From NCBI GenBank assembly GCA_024196135.1, contig JAMQCK010001125.1, positions 1-11,753 on the forward strand: 11,753 nucleotides of DNA, read 5' to 3'. Shown here piece after piece: positions 1 to 9,075 of this stretch. This stretch comes from Pleurotus ostreatus/Saccharomyces cerevisiae fusant (taxonomy: Eukaryota > Opisthokonta). Below the pieces are notes generated by a model. The model was not told the DNA's origin, searched no databases, and worked only from the letters and a program-made list of their open reading frames with translations. Numbering within the stretch: position 1 is the stretch's first letter; every line of letters begins with the position of its first letter. The position numbers and the translations under genes are program-made.

Positions 1-883
1 CGGGAAGTGCCGTCCATTGAACAAGAGCACGCGGACCGATTGCCGAGATCATTTCTCACCCTTGTGCCATCCATCGTCATCCCTTCATGAGGGATTTTCT
101 GATACACCTCGCCAACGGGACTGAGTGCTCTCTGGTGGACATATGCGACGAACAGCTTTCAAAGACCTTCCTTGATCACAAAAATTATTGCTAGTCGACC
201 GGAGACCAGGTTCCGAGAATTTACGGACCGCGTATGTGAGTCCGGCAGAGCGCCCAAAGGGCATGGCGCAATTCTGACGTTGACCTGCGACATCAGAAAT
301 TGCCTTCTTCCCATTCATTCTCTTGTTTTCTGGCCATGGCGTGACCGCCAGGCAGCTATCACAGAAGATGGCGCTTTTGTACCCAGATGGGTACGCTATT
401 GTTTTGACCGGCCACGCATGGGAAGGTTGTATACTTCTGCCGGTGCCGATAAGTACAACATCTAGTTTGAGGTCTTATCTCGTCCTGACTTCGAGGTTTG
501 CTGGCATACACAACGCCCATAAACAGTAAATACGATGATGATGAATGCCGCCGGTAACTTACCATACCCCCAGGCATCAAATCCGTCATGGTTTCCGATA
601 CACGTCGGTGCGACCGAGGATGATTATACCGGAGGCACGAGAGCTGTAACAGCTGCGGTAGCCACCGAGGGCTTCTGGTCTCCCGCTGTATCGATTTGTG
701 GCACAGTTGTATACAACGTTGGCGCCCTTGCCCGCGTCAGAAGGTGTCCACTTTTCCGAATACCGTCGTACTTACATAGTAGATTATACAGCTTGACACC
801 GGAGCAAGGCGGCAGGGCGCAAACCACGTCGAGCCGCCTGAGGAGGCGAGATGACGGTCCAGTTCGGACACGACATGTGATCT

Positions 884-893
884 GTCACGTGAC
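884..893. promoter_or_regulatory. GTCACGTGAC palindrome (E-box-like)
   Basis: A perfect 10-bp palindrome with the CACGTG core used by basic helix-loop-helix factors; the TCACGTGA form matches fungal Cbf1/centromere-binding-factor-type sites. It lies about 880 bp upstream of the esterase start, so any role there is speculative. Such a site also occurs by chance. Confidence 0.25.
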
Positions 894-1115
894 TCGTTGT
901 TCAACTTTCCGGCATCCACTTTGAAGAAGTTCCCAGCCGCGCCCAAAGTTCAGGAGCAGAAGTCCTGGACGTCAATGTGATCTTCTTGCTTTGTCAGTAT
1001 TGCCTATAGCGAGATAATTTCTCGGACGTGCCGTTACCTTTCGGGTAGCCGATCTCAAATCATGCCCGTAAATAATATCCAGAGGAGCCCATATCCTTGC
1101 CAGGCCGTTCTCTTT

Positions 1116-1128
1116 CCGTAATTTACGG
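1116..1128. promoter_or_regulatory. CCG-N7-CGG palindrome
   Basis: The sequence CCGTAA-T-TTACGG is a perfect palindrome with 6-bp arms. Everted CCG/CGG triplets at fixed spacing are the kind of half-sites bound by fungal Zn2Cys6 binuclear-cluster activators. It is about 650 bp upstream of the esterase start. Assignment to a regulator is inference only. Confidence 0.2.
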
Positions 1129-1521
1129 GGATCATATGCATCCCAAATCAATTGCTTCTGCCTGCTGTCTTACATGCAGCACATCGTACCCGAGGCCAGG
1201 TTCTCTGTCCCACCTTTTGTGGATGAATCGATGTCAGAAATAAGCGCGGGGCATGTCCGTTTCGAGGCCCACAGCGGACACGACCGCGGCACATTCCCGA
1301 CATGCTCGGAGATATTCCAGTAAATGACCGCACCTGTCGGGTAGACAGAAAGAGAAAGAGATCCCCTGAAGGGGGCCGGCTAACCCCGGATGGGCGTTGT
1401 GGGTTCGCGTTATGGTCTGTTTGGTGTCACACGGCCCGCCTAGTCACGTCACGGGCTTCGAACTTCCCGGCTTCCGTCCGTCCATCATGTTCAGCGACCG
1501 ACTATCCTCCGTTAACGCTGC

Positions 1522-1535
1522 TTTTGCCGGCAAAA
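1522..1535. promoter_or_regulatory. Perfect 14-bp palindrome upstream of TATA box
   Basis: TTTTGCCGGCAAAA is a perfect 14-bp palindrome, 69 bp upstream of the TATA box and about 240 bp upstream of the esterase start codon. The position and symmetry suit a site for a dimeric transcription factor. No specific factor can be named from sequence. Confidence 0.35.
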
Positions 1536-1604
1536 ATACGCATGGTACCTTGTCGAGGCGGCCCGCCTACGTCCCATGACCTTGAATGCGGGAGGAAGGG
1601 ATGG

Positions 1605-1610
1605 TATAAA
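1605..1610 (+). promoter_or_regulatory. TATA box of the esterase gene
   Basis: A canonical TATAAA stands 166 nt upstream of the ATG at 1777. Transcription would be expected to start roughly 30-50 nt downstream, giving a 5' leader of about 120-140 nt. Confidence 0.5.
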
Positions 1611-1776
1611 GACGACTGAGAGGCTGTCGTCGCGCGTGCAGACGGACGTCTGCGTCAACTCTTCAATTATCTTCTGGCGGTATCGTCTTCGGCAAACCTG
1701 ACAGACCTACTTCGGAGACTCTGATCGTCAAAATATCCATACTTCTCGCTCGGTCGGCAGAAGATAATCCTCGACG

Positions 1777-2969
1777 ATGCTCGCGCCGGTCTCTTCTCTT
1801 GGGATCTCTGGCGCTCTCCTCTGCCTCGCCAAACCATCCCTCGCAACCCTTTCCCCCAATACAATCACTAACCTCATCACCTTTGGCGACTCTTATACTG
1901 ACGTAAAGAGCGTCGGCGACGGCGGCATCGCATGGCCTGAATACGCCGTACAGTACGCCAGCGACGCGTCCAACTCGATCGTCACCCTCTACCCCTTCGC
2001 CCGCTCAGGCGCGACGTGCTCAAACAAGATTACCTACCGGCCGTTTCCGTCGCTCTTTGAGAGCCAGCTGCCGGCGTACTATGCTGGGCTGGACAACGGG
2101 ACGGTCCCATCCGACGTTGATGCGGAGAAGACGCTCTTCACGCTGTGGATTGGGACGAACGATGTGGGGTCGAACGCGTTGTTGACGGGGCCAACGCGGT
2201 TGGAAGATGATAGTTCGAAAGCGACCGTGCCCTCGGATGCGACGATTGTGGACACTGTGGGGTGTGCCGTGGATTGGGTGCAGGAGTTGTACGATCACGG
2301 GGCGAGGAATTTCTTGTTCCAGAATGTGAGTACAGCGTCGGTCTCTGCTGTACGACTTTCTCGTTGAAGATCCTACTGACACTTCCGCCCTAGATGATCC
2401 CATTGGAGACGGTCCCGACGTACTCGCCAAACGCGTATCCGACCAAGTTTTGGACGGCTCCGAAGAATGCGACCGAATGGAGTGTGTTCATGCGAGAATT
2501 GACAACGTCGGGAAACAAAATTGCAGAGCTGTTACTCAGGCAGCTGGCGCCAAAACTGGATGGGGCGCACGTAGGTAAGTGCTGTTCAGGTCGTTGGGGC
2601 GACTCTCGCTAATGCACCATCGCCAGGCCTGTTCGACTCACATTCTCTCTTCGCTGACATGTACGCCAATCCGGCGGACTACCTGAATGGCACCGCACCG
2701 TTAAACGCCACTGGCGCGGTCCATTCTTGTGTATTCGAAGAGGGGGAGTCGACCAGCGATCCTGGGGACTGCACAACGATCGAGGGAACGGATAGGGATA
2801 GCTACCTTTGGTGAGTTTCTATCACCCATCTGCGTTTTTGTTCCTTACGGGACTTGCTTTCAGGTTCGACGAGCTGCACCCGAGTGAGCAGGCGGACCGT
2901 GTGGTGGCGAAACAGATATCCGAAGTGATTTTGGGCGAGGATAACAAGTGGACGACGTGGTACAGTTAG
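1777..2969 (+). CDS. Secreted GDSL/SGNH carbohydrate esterase, CE16-type
   Basis: Four exons (1777-2325, 2394-2574, 2627-2810, 2864-2969) join in frame to 339 residues; the introns are 68, 52 and 53 nt with GT-AG ends. The ATG has A at -3 and opens a short hydrophobic signal peptide, likely cleaved after Ala23. SGNH blocks are complete: FGDSYTD with nucleophile Ser39, the SGAT block with Gly78, GTND with Asn128, and DELHP with catalytic Asp307 and His310. Other CE16-like segments are LFQNMIPLE and FDSHSLFADMY. Four or more N-x-T sequons suit an extracellular glycoprotein. CE16 enzymes (family knowledge) remove acetyl groups from the non-reducing ends of xylo-oligosaccharides and similar acetylated sugars, acting outside the cell during plant cell wall breakdown. 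The exact substrate is not shown by the sequence; a broader GDSL lipase/esterase is the alternative. No frameshift or missing catalytic residue was seen. Confidence 0.9.
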
Positions 2970-3081
2970 ATGACTGGGGCAATACACGCTTGCAGTTCCT
3001 GCTGTACATAAGTACTAGGGTGGTCGGCATAGTCGTCGTCGCGGCGACTGAGGCGGTCTCGCCGGCCGGTGTAGGGAGGGG
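2970..3081 (+). other. 3' flank of the esterase gene
   Basis: Short spacer between the esterase stop and the next TATA-like element. It should include the esterase 3' UTR; no clear polyadenylation signal is recognisable. Confidence 0.4.
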
Positions 3082-3088
3082 TATATAA
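3082..3088 (+). promoter_or_regulatory. TATATAA box ahead of putative small gene
   Basis: A TATATAA element sits 62 nt upstream of the ATG at 3151 and 113 nt beyond the esterase stop. It is the best indication that a separate transcription unit begins here. Confidence 0.4.
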
Positions 3089-3150
3089 GGGGCGTCGTCA
3101 CAGGGAACAAGGCGTCTTGACATAATCGAAGAGCAGCTCATATCCGCGCC

Positions 3151-3601
3151 ATGTCCGCTAATGTCGTGATCGTCGTCCGAAGCTTCCCGCTCTACGTCCA
3201 CCTTCTCTCGACCTTGTTCCCTACCGTCGTGAGTCACGGTAAACTATGGTCCTTCCTAGCGGTGAATTCATTGCGTTCGTCCTTCCTTATCGCGTCCATC
3301 ACCGTGGCTGGGCTATCTCAACCTACCTTGCCGGAGCATACGCTGTCGGATCCCAGGGACCTGCCGAGGGACCATACTTACGATGAATCCATGAACACAG
3401 TCGGCACCACGCCGTCGCCGCATCACGTTGCGTGTCGTCGTCAGGATCGCGACTGCATAAGGAGCGGCTCGATCAGTAAGTATAGAACTTGGAATGGATA
3501 GGGGCGATCTCTCCTTCGAGACCTTCAGCTCCTCCTTGCTCTTAACCCTCACAGCGCTCCGGGAAGCAATCGAGCTCTCTGGTGCTTGCCTCTTCCCCTG
3601 A
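3151..3601 (+). CDS. Putative small two-exon protein, unknown function
   Basis: Not recognised. An open frame from the ATG at 3151 reaches a consensus donor GTAAGT at 3476. A branch-like CTTAAC and the acceptor CACAG ending at 3554 would close a 79-nt intron. Joining 3151-3475 to 3555-3601 keeps frame and ends at TGA, giving 123 residues. The first 55 or so residues are largely hydrophobic, with two possible membrane segments or a signal anchor. The rest is polar, with several histidines, prolines and three cysteines. A TATA box lies upstream at a sensible distance. Against it: no known motif, the intron is a little longer than its neighbours' introns, and the frame could be open by chance. 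It might also be part of a leader transcript of the downstream gene. Confidence 0.35.
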
Positions 3602-4109
3602 TCGTCCTACACGCGTAGTCTTGCATTGCGCGCCACCCCGAATTTCCGACGTCGCGCCACATCCCGTCCCCAATCCCGCTCTCGCTCTACCTCGACTCGC
3701 CCAGGCGCGAACGACGCCCGTATTCCCCCGCCGCGTTATCCATCCATCAGCAAGCCTCTTGTGATCGGCGGGTGCGTACCGTAGATTGGCAGGTGCGTCT
3801 CGGTGATCAGCGAGGGATATGTGAGGCTGACTCGTCTGACAGGCTGCTTCATCTCCCCACTATCGTTATCCTCTCACCAGCCCTTTCATCGCCTCCATCA
3901 TCCTCCATACACATCGGCGACAGCCACGACACGCTCCGGCACCCTCACGCGAGTCATCCCGATCTCCATAAGCCACCAGTATCGGGCTTAGACAGAGCTT
4001 GGTCAGATAGGCCTTGCTATCACACGACTCAGTTTATAAGACTGCCGTGCACATTCGGACGACTTCTTATACTTCCTCTCCCGTCTACAACATACACCAA
4101 TCATCTACC
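3602..4109 (+). promoter_or_regulatory. Pyrimidine-rich promoter and leader of the dioxygenase gene
   Basis: No coding signal. The plus strand is C/T-rich, as is common just upstream of expressed fungal genes. A TTTATAAG element at 4033-4040 lies 69 nt before the ATG and is the likely TATA box. At 3793-3842 there is a 50-nt intron-like segment (GTGCGT, branch CTGAC, ACAG), which could be a leader intron if transcription starts further upstream. A TGACTC core near 3829 resembles a Gcn4/Cpc1-type half-site; this is weak. Confidence 0.4.
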
Positions 4110-4925
4110 ATGCCTCTCGCCCCGCCTCTTAACTTCAAGGCCTGGCTCGCCGAGAATGGCGATCGCCTGCAGCCGCCCGTGAACAACTTCTGTCTGTATA
4201 GGGGAGGTGTGTTCTATCTTCGACTTGTATGAAGCGGGATCGGGCTGAGATGTATGCTACAGGTGACTTCATTGTCATGGTCGTCGGTGGACCGAACGAG
4301 CGGAATGATTATCATGTAAACGAGACAGAGGTTAGTCGCAGACTTTGTATGGGGTCTTGGTATACGGTCGGGCTGACTTGAACCAGGAATGGTTCTACCA
4401 ACACAAGGGCGCGATGCTTCTTCGTGTTGTCGACGAGGGAAAGTTCAGGGATATCCACATTGAGGAGGTACGTGCAGGCTAACCGCTTGCCGTGCCTTCG
4501 AGAATTGCTTACTTTTCCCCTTTAAGGGCTCGATGTTCTTACTCCCTGCCAACACACCGCACAACCCAGTGCGCTTCGCGAACACCATCGGCCTCGTCCT
4601 GGAGAGGGAGAGGCCGGAGGGCAGCATTGGTCAGTAAAGACGCGCTGATCGCCCTCGAGGGGTGGTAGTATGCATCGACGCTCATCCTCGCTTCCTTAGA
4701 TCGCCTCCGCTGGTACTGCAAGAACCCGAATCACGCAGAGCCTACCATCATTTACGAGGAAAGCATGCACGTCACGGATCTGGTGAGCGGTGCCCTCAGG
4801 AATTTTGGGGCACTTTATTGACCCTCCCTCAGGGTACGCAACTCGCGCCCGTCATTCGACGTTGGCAGGCGGGGGAGGATCTGCGGAAGTGCAAGGCGTG
4901 CGGGCAGGTGGCGGAGCCCAAGTAG
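4110..4925 (+). CDS. BNA1: 3-hydroxyanthranilate 3,4-dioxygenase (kynurenine pathway)
   Basis: Six exons (4110-4206, 4263-4330, 4387-4467, 4527-4629, 4700-4782, 4833-4925) join in frame to 174 residues, normal for fungal HAAO; introns are 56, 56, 59, 70 and 50 nt. The ATG has A at -3. The enzyme (EC 1.13.11.6) is a cytosolic cupin dioxygenase that opens the ring of 3-hydroxyanthranilate on the route from tryptophan to quinolinate and NAD. Family landmarks: the N-terminal PPVNN segment, [17 protein letters not shown], a metal-binding set His50, Glu56 and His94 in the [13 protein letters not shown] block, substrate arginines Arg46 and Arg98, and Glu108. Many bacterial and yeast homologues carry two CxxC pairs holding a second iron. 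Here the last pair is intact (Cys164, Cys167), but at the first only Cys123 remains, followed by KNPNH. No partner gene of the pathway is next to it. Confidence 0.95.
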
Positions 4926-5379
4926 AGGGAAGCCTCGATTATCGTGGGCGTGTGTTGATCATCATAAGTCGACGTGGACGCCTTGGGGTGAAGCATGCAG
5001 GGGACGCGCCCTCAATGCGTGTCGCAAGTGTACGATGAGGCATCGAATTTTATTCGTATGTATGTATGAAGGAGAAAGATGATGAGTAGGAAGACCTATC
5101 TTGTATGTATGATCTACAATGTAGAATATCAGAACGCGCTGTGGGTCCGAAGAGACAGGAAAACTATGGACGCGGAATACTCATACACAGGCTCACTCAA
5201 TCGTTGTGAGCCGCGCTAGCACGAGGCACGAGTAACTAGCGCGGTGATAGGCAAGCTAAGGAAGTACGGGCAAACGCCGGTCTGAATCGCCACGCGATCA
5301 GACATGTCAGATCGATCACGCAGTGGCTGAGCGCGTCGCCTCTTGATGGACGCGCTCACCGGCGAAGGGTGCAGCCCCT
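4926..5379. other. 3' flank of the dioxygenase gene
   Basis: No gene seen. It holds the 3' UTR, short GTAT tandem runs near 5056 and 5103, and an inverted repeat at 5211-5244. It leads into the pyrimidine-rich tract. Confidence 0.45.
5211..5244. repeat. 9-bp inverted repeat with 16-nt loop
   Basis: CCGCGCTAG at 5211-5219 is the exact reverse complement of CTAGCGCGG at 5236-5244. It lies near the left edge of the pyrimidine-rich tract, about 290 nt after the dioxygenase stop. It could mark an element border or a stem-loop in the 3' flank; neither is shown. Confidence 0.6.
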
Positions 5380-6283
5380 CGCTTTTCTCGCTTTCTTGCT
5401 TTCTGGCTCGTCTTTTCTCGCCTCCAGTCCCTAGGCGACTCTTCACGCATCCTCTGGCAACAATTTGACGACTCCAGCTCGTCTTTTGGCACGCATATAC
5501 CCAGGTTCAAGCCTACCGGGAGCGACTTCGACAGCGCCTCGCAGCTCAACGCGCACCTCAGTACAGCAGCAGAAACATCACACCGCTACCTCAGCATCGC
5601 CCAAGATCCGCCTCGAAGCGGCGGCAGTAACGCGCTCGCGAAAGGGCTCTACCACCGTGCTTCTATCACCTGTCCCCATCGATGTCGACTTCGATGACAG
5701 GATCTGTCCCAACCCCAGCGCGTGTGCCACTCTACCCCCCTTTCGACGAGCCCGGGACACAACCGCAACACCTCTTTCACCGATGCCACACCTACAGCTC
5801 AGCATACCCTTCAAAATGACGTCCCCTCACACCGTCACCGCGCCTCGCCCGCTACGGCGCGCAGACAGCACGTGCCCGGCCGGACACTCATATAGGCATC
5901 GTCGGTTCGCCCGAGACCCCCCCGCTTACCCAAGAGCGGAGGCGCTTCATCCCTAAGTTCCCCCTTCCCCCCTCTTTTAGCTACCAACTTGTCTCCTACG
6001 CATTCACGTCCTCGGGTACCTTCTGATCGCCTTTGCAGGATCCGCGTGGCTTACCCGCCTCAACTACACCTCGGACTCGCCTCGGCGACACTTCCAGCGC
6101 CCTCCGGTTCCAGCTTGCAGCCATACTAGCCAACATCGCGCTTACACCTGCACTCCTCACTGCCCCACATTTCTCTCAGCCGCCCTTACGAGTACAACCT
6201 TACTTTCAACACCATTCGCTACGACTGTCACGATTTAATATAACCTGTTTCTCGCCTTCGCCTGCGCCCCGTCCTTCCTCCTA

Positions 6284-6745
6284 CAAGACTTATGCGCCAA
6301 CGCGCCTGCTTCCTCTTCCTTCTTTCAAGCACTACGTCAAAGCGCGTCCTTCCTCCCTTCAAGCACCGTGCTTCGGCACGTCCTCTTCCTCCCAGCACCG
6401 TGCCAATGCACGTCCTCCTCCTCCTGCAAGACATATGCGCCAACTCGCTTCCATCCTCCTTCCTCAAGCACCGCGCCAACTCGCTTCCTCCTCTTCCTCC
6501 TCCTTCCTCAAGCACTGCGCCAACTCGCTTCCTCCTCTTCCTCCTCCTTCCTCAAGCACTGCGCCAACTCGCTTCCTTGCGCCAACTCGCGTCCTCCTCT
6601 TCCTTCTTCCTTCAAGCACCACGCTTCAGCGTGCCTCCTCCTCATCCTCCCGCAAGACTTACGCGCCAACTCGCTTCCTTCGCCTTCTGCAAGATGTACA
6701 TGCCAACTCACTTCTTCCTGTCCTCCTCCTGCAAGTTGTATGCTT
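6284..6745. repeat. Degenerate minisatellite with a 44-bp core unit
   Basis: Two adjacent units (6466-6509 and 6510-6553) are 44 bp each and identical apart from one C/T change; a third starts at 6554 and diverges after about 23 bp. Each has AAGCAC, then GCGCCAACTCGC, then a long C/T run. Diverged units of the same type start at 6327, 6361, 6393 and 6614. A second unit type, with GCAAGAC(A/T)TAT or a close variant before the GCGCCAAC word, occurs near 6286, 6426, 6651, 6690 and 6731. The unit length is not a multiple of three, so the repeat cannot encode a repeated peptide in one frame. Confidence 0.85.
6367..6380. repeat. Mini-hairpin CGTGC-TTCG-GCACG
   Basis: A 5-bp stem with a TTCG loop inside a minisatellite unit. 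As RNA it would be a C(UUCG)G tetraloop, an unusually stable fold. Matching hairpins in sister units are at 6399-6412 (loop CAAT) and 6620-6633 (CACGC-TTCA-GCGTG). Confidence 0.55.
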
Positions 6746-6881
6746 CGACCCACCACCTATAAGTTGGATGTGCCAGAGCGCCTCCTTTCCCTTCTCGAGG
6801 CCTACCGTATCCACGCGCCCCTTTGTACCTGGTTACATCACTCCACCGCACCGACATCCAAGCACTATTGACGTCTCGAAG

Positions 6882-6922
6882 GTGCGTCGCACACCAATCG
6901 TTACTGACGGACCCCCCTTCAG
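6882..6922 (+). other. Intron-like relic
   Basis: AG|GTGCGT donor, branch CTGAC at 6904-6908 and acceptor TTCAG, 41 nt long. It has all splice signals but lies in non-coding low-complexity sequence and is shorter than the 50-79-nt introns of the neighbouring genes. Confidence 0.25.
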
Positions 6923-7797
6923 TTCCCGTCACACGCAACGGCTTCGTTTCACGTCAAGATTCATTCCGAAAGGCGCAGACGCGCCGCCGCCCCCTTTACA
7001 GCTCCCTAGAACCCCGCACCAAGGCGCCTATCTTCACCCTTGCCCGTCTCGCAACAGACCCGACGCCGCCACGACCCTCGTTTGCCATTCTCAAGTCCCC
7101 GCGCGCTGTAGCACCCTTCCAACTCGTGCGCGGGATGCGACGCGAGCACAACATTTCAATACTTCGCGTCTTCGCCGCTGCGGGTGCCCGCCCAGATTGC
7201 GCGTTCGCCTTGAACCCCATGTCCGGCATGGCGCACTCGCGCAGCGCGACCAAGGCGCTAGTACAGCGTCCCTGACGCACTTTCCGATACACATCGCCAC
7301 CGACTTTCTATCGGCTCAACTGCCTATCCAAGGCACGTCATTCACTTCATCTGCTCGACTGACCGCCCGCTAGCCCTACCTCCGCTCACCGGCTTCCCGC
7401 TCTTTCCTCATTGGCCCTCCTTGTGGGGAGCCCCTCAGACACCACGAGCGCCAATGCACCTCCTCTCTGTTCCTCCTTCCGTCGAGCTGGCACGCGAGTC
7501 TGCTCTTCCCCCCGCATTTTCGCAGTTCCGGACGCCAACACACCCTCTTTACATTCAATTTCCGATCTACTCCGCGCCAACGCGCCCTTCCCACCATCTT
7601 GCACGCCGTTCAACGCTTTTTGACACATAATCACCCCTTCCCATTATTGATACGCCAGAGATCACTCCTCCTATTTCTCGTACTCTTCTAGCGCCAATTT
7701 GTACATCCCCTTTCCCGTGTGCTCCCTGCCAGCCCCGTGCGTCAACGCACTCTTCGTCATTTACTTCGCAATGAACATGCTCCCTCCTTCAAACAAG

Positions 7798-7834
7798 GTA
7801 CGTCTCATGTTTGCTATTTACTAACCCTACCCAG
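7798..7834 (+). other. Intron-like relic with consensus signals
   Basis: AG|GTACGT donor, ACTAAC branch at 7820-7825 and CCCAG acceptor, 37 nt long. The signals are excellent but the length is below that of any intron in the neighbouring genes. It suggests the tract was once, or still is, a spliced transcript. Confidence 0.3.
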
Positions 7835-8421
7835 CTACCCCTCTTGTCCTCCCGCTTCGCGCCTACACCCTTCCTTCCATACACTACTGTGCTGTACCTT
7901 CTTACCAAGCACTCGGGTACATTCACTTTCAAGACACGTTCCCTTTCCCCGCCCCCCGCACGATTCATTGCGCCGACGCACCCTCCCGAACCGGCCTCTT
8001 GACATAAGTCGTTGCGCGTTTATTTCCTCTCTCTTTCACGAGATTTCGCAGGCCAGTAAGCCCTCCATTCAGCTTACAAGGTCGTCCTACGGCGCCACAA
8101 TTCTCTGACTTCCGGCACCGCGCCTATTGCTCGACCGGCAACTCAGCACGTCAGCCGCCCAAACAAGACGGTCTCATACTGCTGTTTGCGCCGACAATTC
8201 CCACTGCCCTTACCTCATCCCTCTGCTCGCCTGGGGAATTCCAGCCCTTCCGTCCTCTAATTTCTCGCAGAGATTATCGCATCGACACATATCCACCATT
8301 GTTCCGAGCACGAACCACCTCCAATCCACCCAGCGTCTTTGAGACATCCCGTGCATATGCGCCATAGTCCTTTGCCTTCGCCGAGCTTGCCGCAATTTCT
8401 GATTACAATCCCTTACTCCTC

Positions 8422-8434
8422 CGCGCGCGCGCGC
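8422..8434. repeat. Alternating CG tract
   Basis: Thirteen bases of strictly alternating C and G, a classic candidate for Z-DNA and also for slippage. It lies in the pyrimidine-rich tract, just before the small hairpin CACG-CGCC-CGTG at 8441-8452. Confidence 0.7.
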
Positions 8435-8519
8435 CGAACACACGCGCCCGTGACTTCCGCTTCCCCTCGATACCCTGCTCAACGGGTACGCACCTCCCAT
8501 ATCGCCGTACAACATGTTG

Positions 8520-8543
8520 CGTCATTACAAACACCTCCGATCT
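8520..8543 (+). repeat. Dispersed repeat, copy 1
   Basis: A 24-nt word with core ACAAACACCTCCGATCT recurs at 9692-9715 with one T/C difference. Both copies are followed 26-34 nt later by TTGACG. Here the word sits in a 97-nt segment bounded by GTACGC (8486) and TTTCAG (8582), so it could be inside a former intron. Confidence 0.65.
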
Positions 8544-9075
8544 CCGCGCTTTTATCTATTCCAATTACTTGACGACTTTCAGGATACTTCTCCACGGTCA
8601 TCACCCTATCTTGCGCGCGTCAGTGCGTTCCCCATCTTTGACCCCCTGTCAAGAAACCCTCCATTATCCAGGATATACCCCTACACTTCACTACCGCCCC
8701 TGCCCTCCTAGGCCTTCACGCAAGCCACTGCGTCTTGCCTTCCCATTTCTCCCTTCATTCTCAAGCCCTTGGCGGCCTCAAAGTACTCCTTCCTTCGGGA
8801 TTCCCACCTCAGGCATTCTCACATCCTGTTCACCCGCAACACACTATCCCCATCTTGAATTCCGCGCTAAGGTGCCGCGCGCTATCAGTCACTCCATGAG
8901 GCCTGCGCCCTACGTATTAGCGGCGCTCACGCCGACCGTAACCCATCTACGTGACACTTATTTCTCACCGCCACCACAGACGCGGCACCTCTCCCCACTC
9001 CTTCTGGACTCCAGAACTCACATTGTATTCAATTACCTTTCTTTTTCTTACTCCTCGCGCCCGTGTACGCATATA

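Larger units (their letters stand above)
1..1604. other. Gene-free upstream region
   Basis: No recognisable gene, RNA gene or transposon was found here on either strand. Open frames are short (the longest from an ATG is about 130 codons, at 535-924) and show no familiar motif or splice partner. The stretch holds several perfect palindromes listed separately and ends at the TATA box of the esterase gene. It probably contains distal promoter DNA of that gene plus ordinary intergenic sequence. Confidence 0.55.

Noticed and set aside
535..924. 129-codon plus-strand frame starting at ATG
   Set aside because: No recognisable motif, no TATA box or splice partner, and unremarkable codon use; likely a chance frame.
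1296..1341. CCCGACA/TGTCGGG inverted repeat
   Set aside because: Only 7 bp with a 32-nt spacer and no supporting context.
5320..5515. Pol III A-box/B-box-like words suggesting a SINE or tRNA relic
   Set aside because: The GGTTCAAGCC word resembles a B box, but the nearest A-box-like word is about 180 nt away and no cloverleaf or tail is present.
7098..7134. 7-bp GC-rich inverted repeat
   Set aside because: CCCGCGC/GCGCGGG with a 23-nt loop is readily expected by chance in such GC-rich DNA.
6033..7373. Plus-strand frame open for 446 codons
   Set aside because: It does not begin with ATG, the product is low-complexity Ser/Pro/Arg/Leu, it runs through a repeat whose unit length is not a multiple of three, and purine-poor DNA is naturally stop-poor.
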